Source: Planctomycetia bacterium (GTDB lineage: Bacteria; Planctomycetota; Planctomycetia; Pirellulales; Thermoguttaceae). Taken from it: a DNA stretch of 64,000 nucleotides. Position numbers and translations under genes: made by a program. The notes under the pieces were generated by a model. It was not told the DNA's origin. It did not search any database and worked only from the letters and a program-made list of their open reading frames with translations. Shown piece after piece: positions 45,730 to 54,289 of the stretch; within the stretch, counting starts at the first letter, position 1, and every line of letters begins with the position of its first letter. The stretch is taken from assembly GCA_030537455.1 (NCBI GenBank), contig JAUNMR010000006.1, positions 64,929 through 128,928 on the forward strand. The letters are read 5' to 3'.

Positions 45730-47187
45730 TCAGTCGATGTAACCTTTTTTAAACTCACGCGCGTCATTGCGCTCTTCTGGCGTGGGATTTTGAACCGGTT
45801 GCTCTAAATCGGAGACGACGTTCGGCGTCTGCATAATCCCTAAAATCGAGCGTCTCACACTCTCCTCGTGTGGCAAAACACGCGACTCCACGTCAATCTG
45901 TTTCAAAATTTGCGCGTCAAAGACCTGATCGCGACGCTGACGACGCACGATAAACGCCAGCGAACCACAATCGACGCGCAAGTTACGACGCGCTTTACTT
46001 TGTGCGCGCTTCACGAACCACGCGCCAAAACGTAACTTTTTGTCCTCCTCGCTGAGATTATCCAAGAAAGACTGGTACTCCTCGGGAAAAACGTCCTTGA
46101 TCTTTTCCAACGCCATCGTCATGGGAACGCCTCCGCCGACGCGAATGGAGTCGGAGGAACCGATCAACGTTTCTGGTTGACGGTCAAACTCGTCTTCGAT
46201 CTCGCCAACAAGCTCTTCGACGATATCTTCCAAAGTAATAATACCAACAACGGTTCTATTGGAGGAGTCAACGACCAGCGCCAAGTGCTCGTGTAGAATA
46301 ACCAGTTCGTTGAGCGCCTCGGAGGCTTTTTTATTAACGTCGAAGCGAATCAACTCACGCACAAAATTATTGAGATAAGGCCCCATTTCAGGACGTTCTG
46401 GGTCAAATTCTGCCCAGTCGTGCCGTCCCAAAAGCTCTTTTACATTAACGTAGCCCAAAATAATATTACTATTGGCGTCATAGGTAACGGGAAAGCGCGT
46501 GTGCGGCTCGCTTTGTGCAATCTCCAACGCCTCGCTTGTCGTCATGTCATCAGAGAGAACGACTGTTTCGTTGATCGGCACTTTAATCTGATCGACGGCG
46601 GTTTGTGATAATTTAAGAGCGCCGAGAATAATCTTCTCTTGCTCCGCGTCGAGTTGTTGCTGACGATGCGCCAAGGATGTGAGTAGCGAAATCTCAGTGA
46701 CCGCGCTGAGCGTTTCCTCTGGAGCGTCCTTTTCCGTAGCGAGTCTCGGAACGCTAATGAGACGACATAGCGGCTTACTCGTGGTCACCATCCAACTCAA
46801 GGGACGCGCTAATACAAGCGCTAAACGGTAATTATGACGCGCCGCATAGGTCTTGGGCAAGATCTCGGTATACTTTAGCATGCAGAAGGTAAAAGCAATG
46901 GAATAGCCTAAAACCCACCACTCGTTATTGCTCACAATTTTAGCGAAAGACGCGCCGCCAAAAGTAGCTCCCATGGTATGGGCTGTGGTATTCAACGCTA
47001 AAATGGCGGTAATCGGAACGTCGATATCTTCCTTAAAAGACTTCCATATCTTGCCGACTTTCGGCGCCTTTTTGGATATTTCTTCGATCTGCGCTAGCGA
47101 CAAGCTCAAAAGGACAGTCTCGGCAACGGAGCAAAACGCCGAAACCGTAAGAGCCACAAATACGCTTCCTAAGAATAAGAACCACAT
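45730..47187 (-). CDS. CNNM/CorC-family protein with CBS pair
   Basis: 485 residues. An N-terminal CNNM membrane domain (about 1-150, several helices, including the SVAETVLLSLSLAQIEE segment and TAHTMGATFGG) is followed by two CBS domains (about 205-330, ending VVGIITLEDIVEELVGEIEDE) and a CorC/HlyC transporter-associated domain (about 345-425). These proteins are linked to magnesium or cobalt efflux and resistance; the hemolysin name is historical. A ~60-residue polar tail follows. An excellent GGAGG lies 18 bases before the ATG, too far for normal use, and no nearer in-frame start exists because a TAG intervenes. Confidence 0.9.
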   Translation of the reverse strand: MWFLFLGSVFVALTVSAFCSVAETVLLSLSLAQIEEISKKAPKVGKIWKSFKEDIDVPITAILALNTTAHTMGATFGGASFAKIVSNNEWWVLGYSIAFTFCMLKYTEILPKTYAARHNYRLALVLARPLSWMVTTSKPLCRLISVPRLATEKDAPEETLSAVTEISLLTSLAHRQQQLDAEQEKIILGALKLSQTAVDQIKVPINETVVLSDDMTTSEALEIAQSEPHTRFPVTYDANSNIILGYVNVKELLGRHDWAEFDPERPEMGPYLNNFVRELIRFDVNKKASEALNELVILHEHLALVVDSSNRTVVGIITLEDIVEELVGEIEDEFDRQPETLIGSSDSIRVGGGVPMTMALEKIKDVFPEEYQSFLDNLSEEDKKLRFGAWFVKRAQSKARRNLRVDCGSLAFIVRRQRRDQVFDAQILKQIDVESRVLPHEESVRRSILGIMQTPNVVSDLEQPVQNPTPEERNDAREFKKGYID

Positions 47188-47242
47188 GGTCGCGTTGAAT
47201 TTCTACCTCCAAATTTGAACATTATTTCATGAGCGAATACCT

Positions 47243-47270
47243 ATTCTATCAGAAAGAATAAATGTGTCAA
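47243..47270 (-). promoter_or_regulatory. Promoter of the CorC-like gene
   Basis: Minus strand TTGACA, 16 bases, TAGAAT with TGA before it. The -35 is perfect. It lies about 55 bases before the start. Confidence 0.75.
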
Positions 47271-47311
47271 TTATATCGAAACGCCCCCTCTCACGTTGAT
47301 GGTCATACCTC

Positions 47312-47340
47312 TTTTACGCGTCCTGAACGCATTATACAAT
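47312..47340 (+). promoter_or_regulatory. Promoter of the NtrC-type gene
   Basis: TTTTAC, 17 bases, TACAAT, about 98 bases before the start; no -24/-12 sigma-54 element is seen here. Confidence 0.45.
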
Positions 47341-47437
47341 ACTTGCAAGCGCTTGTCCTATCGGCAAAGGGGTGTAAACTGAATCAATAGCGCTTCTACA
47401 GCGAAGCGTTCGGCGATTTGATCACACGGAGACCGAA

Positions 47438-48973
47438 ATGGCGTCCAAAACAAAAGAACCCAACGAGCAAAACGGCACAAGTAAACCTCTTAACGTTCTG
47501 GTTGTCGACGACGAGCCCGCTCATGCGGAAGTTGTCGCCGCGAGCTTGGAACGTATCAACGCCGTGTGTGTCGTGGCGTATTCTGAGAAAGAAGCGCTGG
47601 AATTAATCAAGCGTCGTTTCTTCGACGTGGTCGTAAGCGACCTCATGCTCGAAACCAACGAGAGCGGTCTTCAGATTCTCAAAACCACCAAGCGAGAGTC
47701 GCCCGACACCGAAGTCGTGCTCATGACCGCCTCCAGCGGCGTAGAGACCGCCGTGGAGGCTATGCTCGAAGGCGCGTTTAATTACCTGCAAAAGCCCCTA
47801 GACTTAAAGCAATTACGCTCCATCGTTCAAAAGGCGGGCGACGCTTCCAAACTGCGGCAAGACAATCAGCAACTCAAAGCGCGCTTGGATGAAAAATTCG
47901 GCTTCGACGGCGTGATCGGCAGTAGCGAAGCAATGCTCAAAGCAATAGAACGCCTCAAACGGATCGCCCCGACAGACGCGGCCGTACTCATTCTCGGCGA
48001 CACGGGCACCGGTAAGGAACTATTCGCACAGGCGTTACATCACAATAGCCCGAGAAAGAGCAAGCCGTTTGTAGCGCTCAACTGTGCCGCGCTCAGTGAG
48101 AATCTACTGGAAAGCGAACTTTTCGGTCACGTCAAAGGCGCTTTCACTGACGCGACGAGCGACCGTGTCGGAAAATTTGAATATGCTGACGGCGGTACGA
48201 TCTTTCTAGACGAAGTCGGCGATATGCCGCTATCGACACAAGTCAAGCTACTTCGTACCTTAGAGAGTCACGAGATCATGCCGGTCGGTTCGAACAAAGT
48301 CATAAAGGTGAACGTACGCTTGGTCTCCGCCACGAACCGCAATCTAGAAGACGCCGTGGAACAGGGAACTTTCCGTCGCGACCTCTACCACCGTCTAAAG
48401 GTTGTCACCTTACGCCTTCCGAGTTTGGTCGAACGTCGTACTGACGTCCCGATTCTCCTGGATCACTTCATGAAAATCTTCGCCAAGAAGTACAACAAGA
48501 CCATCAAAGGCGTCTCAACGATCGCGCGACGTAAACTGCTTGCGTACGACTGGCCCGGAAACGTAAGACAGCTGAGAAACTTCGCCGAGAGTATGGTCGT
48601 GGTCGATATTGACGGGTTTATCGACGCCGACGATCTGCCAGAAGAAATCATTGACTTGGAACCGGGCGATTTGACGCCTGAAGAACAAGAACAAGAGCAA
48701 GAGGAAAGCGTTGGCGTGGTCACTAACGCGACGTCTGCCAAGAGCGCCCCGGTACTAGTGCCGTCCTCGCCGGAACAGGAACGTTCGCTCAAACCCTTCG
48801 TGGGAATGTCGCTCGACGCTTTGGAAAGACTCTTTATACAGGAAACGTTGCGTGCAACCGGTGGCAATCGTGAAGAAACCGCCAGAATTTTAGGAGTTGG
48901 CGAAAGAACGCTCTATCGTCGTATCAAACAATTTTCCGAAGAGAACGACAGAAATGTCCAACACGACCAGTAG
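47438..48973 (+). CDS. NtrC-type response regulator with altered GAFTGA loop
   Basis: 511 residues. The receiver domain (about 15-130) has [10 protein letters not shown] and the phosphoacceptor Asp68 in VVVSDLML. The AAA+ domain (about 150-390) has Walker A GDTGTGKE near 187, [12 protein letters not shown] (Walker B) near 250 and the RRDLYHRL arginine-finger region. The sigma-54-contact loop at 234-239 reads GAFTDA, not GAFTGA. A Glu/Gln-rich linker and a Fis-type helix-turn-helix (about 465-500, [21 protein letters not shown]) complete it. It should be an activator of sigma-54 promoters controlled by an unseen histidine kinase. CGGAGA lies 8 bases before the ATG. The SET gene overlaps its last 20 bases. 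Confidence 0.95.
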   Translation: MASKTKEPNEQNGTSKPLNVLVVDDEPAHAEVVAASLERINAVCVVAYSEKEALELIKRRFFDVVVSDLMLETNESGLQILKTTKRESPDTEVVLMTASSGVETAVEAMLEGAFNYLQKPLDLKQLRSIVQKAGDASKLRQDNQQLKARLDEKFGFDGVIGSSEAMLKAIERLKRIAPTDAAVLILGDTGTGKELFAQALHHNSPRKSKPFVALNCAALSENLLESELFGHVKGAFTDATSDRVGKFEYADGGTIFLDEVGDMPLSTQVKLLRTLESHEIMPVGSNKVIKVNVRLVSATNRNLEDAVEQGTFRRDLYHRLKVVTLRLPSLVERRTDVPILLDHFMKIFAKKYNKTIKGVSTIARRKLLAYDWPGNVRQLRNFAESMVVVDIDGFIDADDLPEEIIDLEPGDLTPEEQEQEQEESVGVVTNATSAKSAPVLVPSSPEQERSLKPFVGMSLDALERLFIQETLRATGGNREETARILGVGERTLYRRIKQFSEENDRNVQHDQ

Positions 48974-49472
48974 AGATTCCCAGAACACGCAGGACAAGAC
49001 TCGCGCGCTCTCGCCCTATTCCAGCCGCACGCGACGACGGTTCGATCGCGTGGTTGTTCAAGAGACGTCCACGCGTGGTCGTGGCGTCTTTGCGACGTCG
49101 AACGTCAAAGCGCGCTATGCAATTGGTCGCGTCTTCGGCGACGTCTACCCCCAGGGCTATCGTTCACGATACTGCGTCGAATTCGGCGACGGCGCGCTTG
49201 AACCGTACGAACCGTACCGGTTTTTGAATCATTCCTGCGATCCGAATTGCGAATTTGTCGAGTGGTCGATTCAAATTGAGGGGCAAATCGTACAAGAGTT
49301 ATGGCTCCACGCTCTGCGTGACGTCAAACCCGGCGAGGAGTTAACTATCGATTATGCCTGGGATTGGCAAGACGCAATTCCCTGCCTTTGCGGCTCCCCG
49401 CAATGCCGAGGTTGGATTTGTAAAGAGGACGAACTAGCGCTCTGTATAGAAAATAATCGGAAAGAACGCTGA
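48954..49472 (+). CDS. SET-domain protein methyltransferase
   Basis: 172 residues. The SET core starts at about 32 (STRGRGVFATSNVKA), with the AdoMet/knot motif RFLNHSCDPNCEF near 94 and GEELTIDYAWDW near 130. It is followed by a post-SET-like CLCGSPQCRGW (C-x-C-x4-C near 147), which with the knot Cys would bind zinc. SET enzymes methylate lysine in proteins; bacterial examples exist in chlamydiae and planctomycetes, some acting on histone-like or ribosomal proteins. The start is ATG 48954, inside the upstream gene, so the two are translationally coupled; the longer frame from 48897 lies wholly in the regulator. The substrate is unknown. Confidence 0.9.
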   Translation: MSNTTSRDSQNTQDKTRALSPYSSRTRRRFDRVVVQETSTRGRGVFATSNVKARYAIGRVFGDVYPQGYRSRYCVEFGDGALEPYEPYRFLNHSCDPNCEFVEWSIQIEGQIVQELWLHALRDVKPGEELTIDYAWDWQDAIPCLCGSPQCRGWICKEDELALCIENNRKER

Positions 49473-49605
49473 CGTTCCTCGACGCCTCCGGCGATTCCTC
49501 GGGTCTAAGTTCTCTAACCATCCATAAAAATCGCCGGTTTCTCGCCGCTTGTAAGATTCCCTCAAAAAGGGAGCAACATGAACGGCGCGTCTTGCAACTA
49601 CAAGG

Positions 49606-49656
49606 ACAGCGCGACGCCATGCGGTTGAACGCCGCGTCCATGAGGCGTCGCGCTGT
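49606..49656 (+). terminator. Strong hairpin after the SET gene
   Basis: A 13-bp perfect stem ACAGCGCGACGCC/GGCGTCGCGCTGT with an inner GCGG/CCGC, followed by TATGTTTAATTT. It sits between the SET gene and moxR and probably ends the regulator-SET operon. Confidence 0.6.
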
Positions 49657-49721
49657 TATGTTTAATTTGAAACCCAATTATTATGGCTCGCCATTATATT
49701 TAAGATTTTACAGGAATCGCA

Positions 49722-50711
49722 ATGTCCCAAGAAGCGTCCTTATCGGAAGAAGTCGTTCGACGTAGTAGCGCTCAACTCGCCAAACTCCGAACGGAAATCG
49801 CTCGTGTCGTCGTTGGTCAGAACGCCATGGTGTCACGGTTACTAGTCGGCGTTTTGGCACGCGGTCACGTCTTGCTAGAAGGGGTTCCCGGTCTTGCCAA
49901 AACCACGGCGATTAAATCGCTCACAGCCGCGCTTGATGCGAAGTTTCAGCGCGTGCAATTCACACCCGACATTCTGCCCGCCGACCTCATTGGGACAATG
50001 ATCTATACCCCCAGTTCCGGGTCGTTCCAAACGCGTAAAGGTCCGATTTTCGCAAACTTCGTACTCGCTGACGAAATCAACCGCGCGCCCTCGAAGGTTC
50101 AATCCGCACTCTTGGAGGCTATGCAGGAACGTCAGGTGACCATTGGGGAAACGACTTGGCGTCTGCAAGAGCCGTTCCTCGTTCTAGCCACCCAGAACCC
50201 AATCGAGCAGGAAGGAACCTACCCCTTGCCGGAAGCTCAGGTCGACCGCTTTATGCTCAAAATCAAGCTTGACTATCCCTCTATGGAGGAGGAACAATTG
50301 ATTTTCGACCGCGGAATGGACAACTTTAGCGACCAACCTCAACCTGTCTTGACTACTGACGACGTTCTACAACTGCAAAAGGTTGTCGATCAAATCTACC
50401 TTGACCCGAGCGTGCGCGACTATATCGTTCATCTCACACGCGCAACCCGCTCGCCCGAACAATACCGACTGCCGGAATTCAACCGTTTTATCCAGTTCGG
50501 CGCCTCTCCTCGCGCGTCCCTATGTATCGGTAAAGGAGCTAAAGCTTTAGCGCTACTAGCTGGTCGTAATTACGTTACGCCACAGGACGTCAAAGATATC
50601 GCGCTCGACGCCATGCGACACCGCGTTGTGCTCACCTATGAGGCCGAAGCGGAAGAGATTAGCGCCGACGACGTTATTAAAAAGATCCTCGACGTCGTGC
50701 CTACGCCATAA
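49722..50711 (+). CDS. MoxR-family AAA+ ATPase
   Basis: 329 residues, the first gene of the Bat operon. MoxR ATPases act as chaperones that insert cofactors or assemble complexes with VWA proteins. Walker A GVPGLAKT lies near 52, Walker B LADEINRAP near 115, sensor 1 LATQNPIEQEG near 158 and the LPEAQVDRFML block near 172. The C-terminal lid domain is complete. AGGAA lies 7 bases upstream of the ATG. The next gene starts 40 bases after its stop and is the usual DUF58 partner. Confidence 0.96.
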   Translation: MSQEASLSEEVVRRSSAQLAKLRTEIARVVVGQNAMVSRLLVGVLARGHVLLEGVPGLAKTTAIKSLTAALDAKFQRVQFTPDILPADLIGTMIYTPSSGSFQTRKGPIFANFVLADEINRAPSKVQSALLEAMQERQVTIGETTWRLQEPFLVLATQNPIEQEGTYPLPEAQVDRFMLKIKLDYPSMEEEQLIFDRGMDNFSDQPQPVLTTDDVLQLQKVVDQIYLDPSVRDYIVHLTRATRSPEQYRLPEFNRFIQFGASPRASLCIGKGAKALALLAGRNYVTPQDVKDIALDAMRHRVVLTYEAEAEEISADDVIKKILDVVPTP

Positions 50712-50751
50712 GACTCCCGAGGCGCTAACCTCAGAAATCAAGGAGAATCAC

Positions 50752-51693
50752 ATGGCGGTTTTACGCAAACTATTCCACAAAAGAGCGCGCAAGTCGCAAC
50801 CGAACGTCGCACAGGGAGCGGAGCAAAATCTCGACAGTGCGCTCAAAAAACTCAAACGAATCGAAATCATCTCCAATCGCATTGCCAACGAGGTCTTTAG
50901 CGGTCAATACAAGAGCGCGATCCACGGTCAGGGGATTGAATTCGACGAAGTGCGCGAATACGCCGAGGGGGACGACGTGCGTTCCATCGACTGGAACGTT
51001 ACCGCGCGCGCCGGTAAACCATTTGTCAAACAATATTCCGAAGAGCGTGAGCGCACCGTCTTCTTCCTCCTCGACGTTTCCGCGTCTAACCTCTTCGGTT
51101 CGCGCCGTTCGCGTTTGGAGTTGGCGGCGGAAATTGTGGCGTCGCTACTCTTTTCCGCAATCAAGAACAATGACAAAGTCGGTCTGCTCGCCTTTGCAAA
51201 CGGTCCGTGTGAATACTACCCCCCGAGGAAGGGACGCAATTACGCTATGCGTCTGACGCGCGCTATCCTCACCGCACAGCCGCGATACGAACGTTCGAAC
51301 CTCAACGCCGCGCTGGAATATATCGACCGCACGCTCAAACGCCGCGCAGTGGTCTTTATCATAAGCGACTTCTACGTCGATGCGCTCGATCGCTCCCTGA
51401 TCCGTTGTCAGCAACGTCACGACGTCATCGCGCTATCGATTGCCGAGCCGGTGGAACGTAACTTTCTAAAGCTTGGATTCGTGAGCCTTTGTGATCCTGA
51501 AACCGGTCGTACGGTGGAGTTGGACACAAGTTCTGCGAGAGTGCGCGCCGCAATTGCCGAACGACTGGAAAATAAACGTAAAGCGATCGAAGCACGACTG
51601 CGAGAAGCGCGCGTCGATACGGTTTGGATCGACAGCGACGCCGATTACGCGCGTGTTCTACGCGACTTTTTCCACCTGCGCGCGCGACGCTAA
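50752..51693 (+). CDS. DUF58 (VWA-like) protein of the Bat operon
   Basis: 313 residues. DUF58 proteins are always near moxR and are thought to be its partner or substrate. The signature GIEFDEVREYAEGDDVRSID lies near 62, followed by a von Willebrand A-like fold: metal-site FLLDVSASNLFG near 108, VVFIISDFYV near 200. AAGGAG lies 7 bases before ATG 50752; the longer frame from 50626 runs inside moxR and is not used. Unlike BatA and BatB it has no membrane helix, so it is probably cytoplasmic. Confidence 0.93.
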   Translation: MAVLRKLFHKRARKSQPNVAQGAEQNLDSALKKLKRIEIISNRIANEVFSGQYKSAIHGQGIEFDEVREYAEGDDVRSIDWNVTARAGKPFVKQYSEERERTVFFLLDVSASNLFGSRRSRLELAAEIVASLLFSAIKNNDKVGLLAFANGPCEYYPPRKGRNYAMRLTRAILTAQPRYERSNLNAALEYIDRTLKRRAVVFIISDFYVDALDRSLIRCQQRHDVIALSIAEPVERNFLKLGFVSLCDPETGRTVELDTSSARVRAAIAERLENKRKAIEARLREARVDTVWIDSDADYARVLRDFFHLRARR

Positions 51694-51782
51694 CCTAATA
51701 ATTCCTTGAACCTTGCGTCGACTCGACGTACCAACTCATTCATTTTAGCACCATTCTTTTGTCACACGCTAGAGGAACACTC

Positions 51783-53069
51783 ATGACGACACGACTCGAG
51801 TCGCACAAATCCCTCCGCGGTTGTTCGATTCTAGCGACGCGCCTAATACTGCTGGTACTTTTACAACTCGTTGTGTGCGACTGCTACGCCAAGACAAACG
51901 CTAGTGGTTTCGAACCGCGAGAATACGAAACCGTTGACGTCAACGACTCAGAACACGGACAGTTGCGTCTCTTGCAAAAGAGTCAAGCTCTCCATGACGC
52001 GCTTGGCGTCTCCTATCAGCTTGAAATCGTCCTGGAAACGCCACGGGTCTTTCGACTTCTCCCTGACGAACTGACAGGTTCCTACGGCGACTATGACCTG
52101 CGTTTACAAAACAGCGACGTCGAAGATATTGACGAAACCAACGAACGCACTGTTCTGAGCTTTCTCCTGGTTCCTACCGTCGCCTTAGCGCCATCAGACG
52201 ATATCCACAAGACGGTGATCTTACCGGCGTTATCCTTCGGGTTTAAACTCAAGCCTGATGTGACAGACTCTGACGCCGACGCGCCGATTGTCCTAAAATC
52301 CAAACCGCTCCTGGGCGACTATAATGTCGTCGACCTCGACCCGCGCGATATCGCCGAGGTCAAACCTAACGTCTCGACTATTCGTACGTTACACGCTCTC
52401 CCCTGGGTTATTGTCGCGATATTGCTGGCGTTGTTCGCGCTTGCAATGCGTCTACGAAGAAATAAAAACGTCACAGAACAGTCGCAAGTCCAACCGCCAC
52501 AACAGCAGGAACCTCCTTATAACAAGGCGTTACGGCGTCTCAAGGAACTAGAAAGTTCTGCGTGCTATCAGCAGAACCAACGCGAATTCTACATCGAATT
52601 GGATCAAATTGTACGCTGTTACTTCGCCGAACAGGGGCAATTTAACGCGGAGGAGCTCACGACACAAGAGATTATGCGCCTGGTCGACGCTCAACCTTTG
52701 TCCCTTCTAGAATCGATTTGCCACGAGCACAACGCGCGTCTACTGGAGAATCGATCACAAGATTCAACGTCGCAAGAATTCCAGCGACCACCGTTAGACC
52801 TCTCGTCACAAGAGCACACGTGCGTCTTCCTCATGACGCTACAACAAGAGCAGTTGCGACGTGAAATCTATGCGACCCTACAAACGCTCGACCTCGTGAA
52901 GTTCGCACGACGCCACGCCTCGCATGAAGACGCTCAGCGACTACTCGCTTCCACTCGGCAGTCGATTAACCTTGTCGATACGTACTTTCACGCTAATTTA
53001 GACTCGCTCGAACAGCGCTGGAAAACACGACCACTGCCCTCGACAGTCGCCGTTTCCCCCACTAATTAA
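51783..53069 (+). CDS. Bat-operon membrane protein (DUF4381-like)
   Basis: 428 residues. A signal peptide (about 18-37, LILLVLLQLVVCDCYA) and a ~180-residue beta-rich periplasmic part come first. One membrane helix (about 212-232, LPWVIVAILLALFALAMRL) is followed by a cytoplasmic helical domain, with YNKALRRLKELESSACYQQ near 253 and EFYIELDQIVRCYF near 275. The helix-plus-cytoplasmic part resembles the DUF4381 proteins that occupy this place between DUF58 and BatA. GAGGAA lies 5 bases before ATG 51783; a TTG at 51759 is less likely. Its function is unknown, probably a scaffold of the Bat complex. Confidence 0.75.
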   Translation: MTTRLESHKSLRGCSILATRLILLVLLQLVVCDCYAKTNASGFEPREYETVDVNDSEHGQLRLLQKSQALHDALGVSYQLEIVLETPRVFRLLPDELTGSYGDYDLRLQNSDVEDIDETNERTVLSFLLVPTVALAPSDDIHKTVILPALSFGFKLKPDVTDSDADAPIVLKSKPLLGDYNVVDLDPRDIAEVKPNVSTIRTLHALPWVIVAILLALFALAMRLRRNKNVTEQSQVQPPQQQEPPYNKALRRLKELESSACYQQNQREFYIELDQIVRCYFAEQGQFNAEELTTQEIMRLVDAQPLSLLESICHEHNARLLENRSQDSTSQEFQRPPLDLSSQEHTCVFLMTLQQEQLRREIYATLQTLDLVKFARRHASHEDAQRLLASTRQSINLVDTYFHANLDSLEQRWKTRPLPSTVAVSPTN

Positions 53070-53148
53070 CCCCAAACCGACGCGATAACTGCACGCCTCT
53101 GCGGTGGCAAACGCTGTACGCAAGTCTCGTTTTTTATTAGTTTGCTTT

Positions 53149-54225
53149 ATGACAATCTTTCGTTTTGCCTGTCCATGGTTCCTTTTGCTCTTAGCGCCAC
53201 TGGCGTTAGCGGCTGTGAGAGCGTGGTTTAGACGAAAAACGCCCACGACTTATATGCTCTTCTCAACCACCGCGGAACTAGAGCAGATCCACCCAAGCGT
53301 CGCCATGCGTGTTAAACGTGCGCTTCCCTGCCTTTATTACGCCGGATTGATTTGCCTCATTCTCGCGTTGGCACGTCCACAATTCGGCTCCAGACGCACA
53401 CACGTCGTTGGCAATGGGATTTCAATCGTCATGTGCGTTGACCGTAGCGGTTCAATGGCGGCGCAGGATTTCTCAATCAACGGGATACCAGTCGATCGTC
53501 TGCAAGCGGTTAAAAAGACCTTTAGAGACTTCGTACAGGGTTCCAGTAAGTTTAAAGGACGTCCCAACGACCTCATTGCGCTAGTAACCTTTGGCGGGTT
53601 CGTTGACGCCTGCTGTCCGCTCACGCTCGATCATGATTCGCTGGTAGAACTGCTCGAGAAGATCGAAACGCCAAGACCACTGTATGACCGCAACGGCAAT
53701 GTCATCCATACCCAAATCATCGACGAGGAAGGCGGCACCGCAATTGGCGACGCGCTCGCTACCGGGGTCGATCTGCTCAAAGACTCGCCCAATAAAACCA
53801 AAGTCGTCGTCCTGCTTTCCGACGGCGTGCAAACCACAGGCGCGCTGGATTACATCGAAGGCATTAAGATAGCAAAGGCTTACGGCGTCAAGGTCTACGC
53901 CATTGGCGCAGGCTCTTCCGACCCAGCGCCCTTTCCCCACTATCTTCCCGACGGTGGCGTCGTTATGAGGCGCGCGGTTCTCGACTTCGATCCGGAAGCC
54001 TTACAAACGATCGCCGAAGCCACTGGTGGAAAATACTTTTATGCCGGCGACTCCAAAGCGCTCACGAGGGTATGTGAAGAAATTGACAACCTCGAACGCA
54101 CGAAGTTCACCGCCGGCGTCTACGCTGACTACGCCGATTCCTATCGACTGCTTCTGGCTATCGGCGCTACGCTACTGACGCTCTACGTGGCGCTCGCTAC
54201 TACGAGATTTCGATCCTTCCCGTAA
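53149..54225 (+). CDS. batA: BatA-like VWA membrane protein
   Basis: 358 residues. Two N-terminal membrane helices (about 6-24 and 58-76), a VWA domain (about 85-320) and a C-terminal helix (about 335-352). The metal-ion-dependent adhesion site is complete: DRSGSM near 101, the Thr in EEGGTAIGDAL near 200 and the Asp in LSDGVQTTG near 225. Bat (Bacteroides aerotolerance) proteins are tied to oxidative stress or envelope function, but their biochemical action is not known. ATG 53149 starts right before the first helix; a GTG at 53104 would add 15 residues. Confidence 0.92.
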   Translation: MTIFRFACPWFLLLLAPLALAAVRAWFRRKTPTTYMLFSTTAELEQIHPSVAMRVKRALPCLYYAGLICLILALARPQFGSRRTHVVGNGISIVMCVDRSGSMAAQDFSINGIPVDRLQAVKKTFRDFVQGSSKFKGRPNDLIALVTFGGFVDACCPLTLDHDSLVELLEKIETPRPLYDRNGNVIHTQIIDEEGGTAIGDALATGVDLLKDSPNKTKVVVLLSDGVQTTGALDYIEGIKIAKAYGVKVYAIGAGSSDPAPFPHYLPDGGVVMRRAVLDFDPEALQTIAEATGGKYFYAGDSKALTRVCEEIDNLERTKFTAGVYADYADSYRLLLAIGATLLTLYVALATTRFRSFP

Positions 54226-54289
54226 AAGAAGCGGTTCCATTGGTTCATTCGCCAGACGTCTTCCTCACTTGTAAGAGTACGTTCGTACC

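Noticed and set aside
47281-47437. Possible sigma-54 (-24/-12) promoter before the activator gene
   Set aside because: No GG-N10-GC with flanking TGGCA/TTGC was found; a TTTTAC/TACAAT promoter fits better.
48954-49472. SET gene as a recent transfer from a eukaryote
   Set aside because: Its base and codon use match its neighbours and it is locked into the upstream gene by overlap. SET proteins are already known in chlamydiae and planctomycetes.
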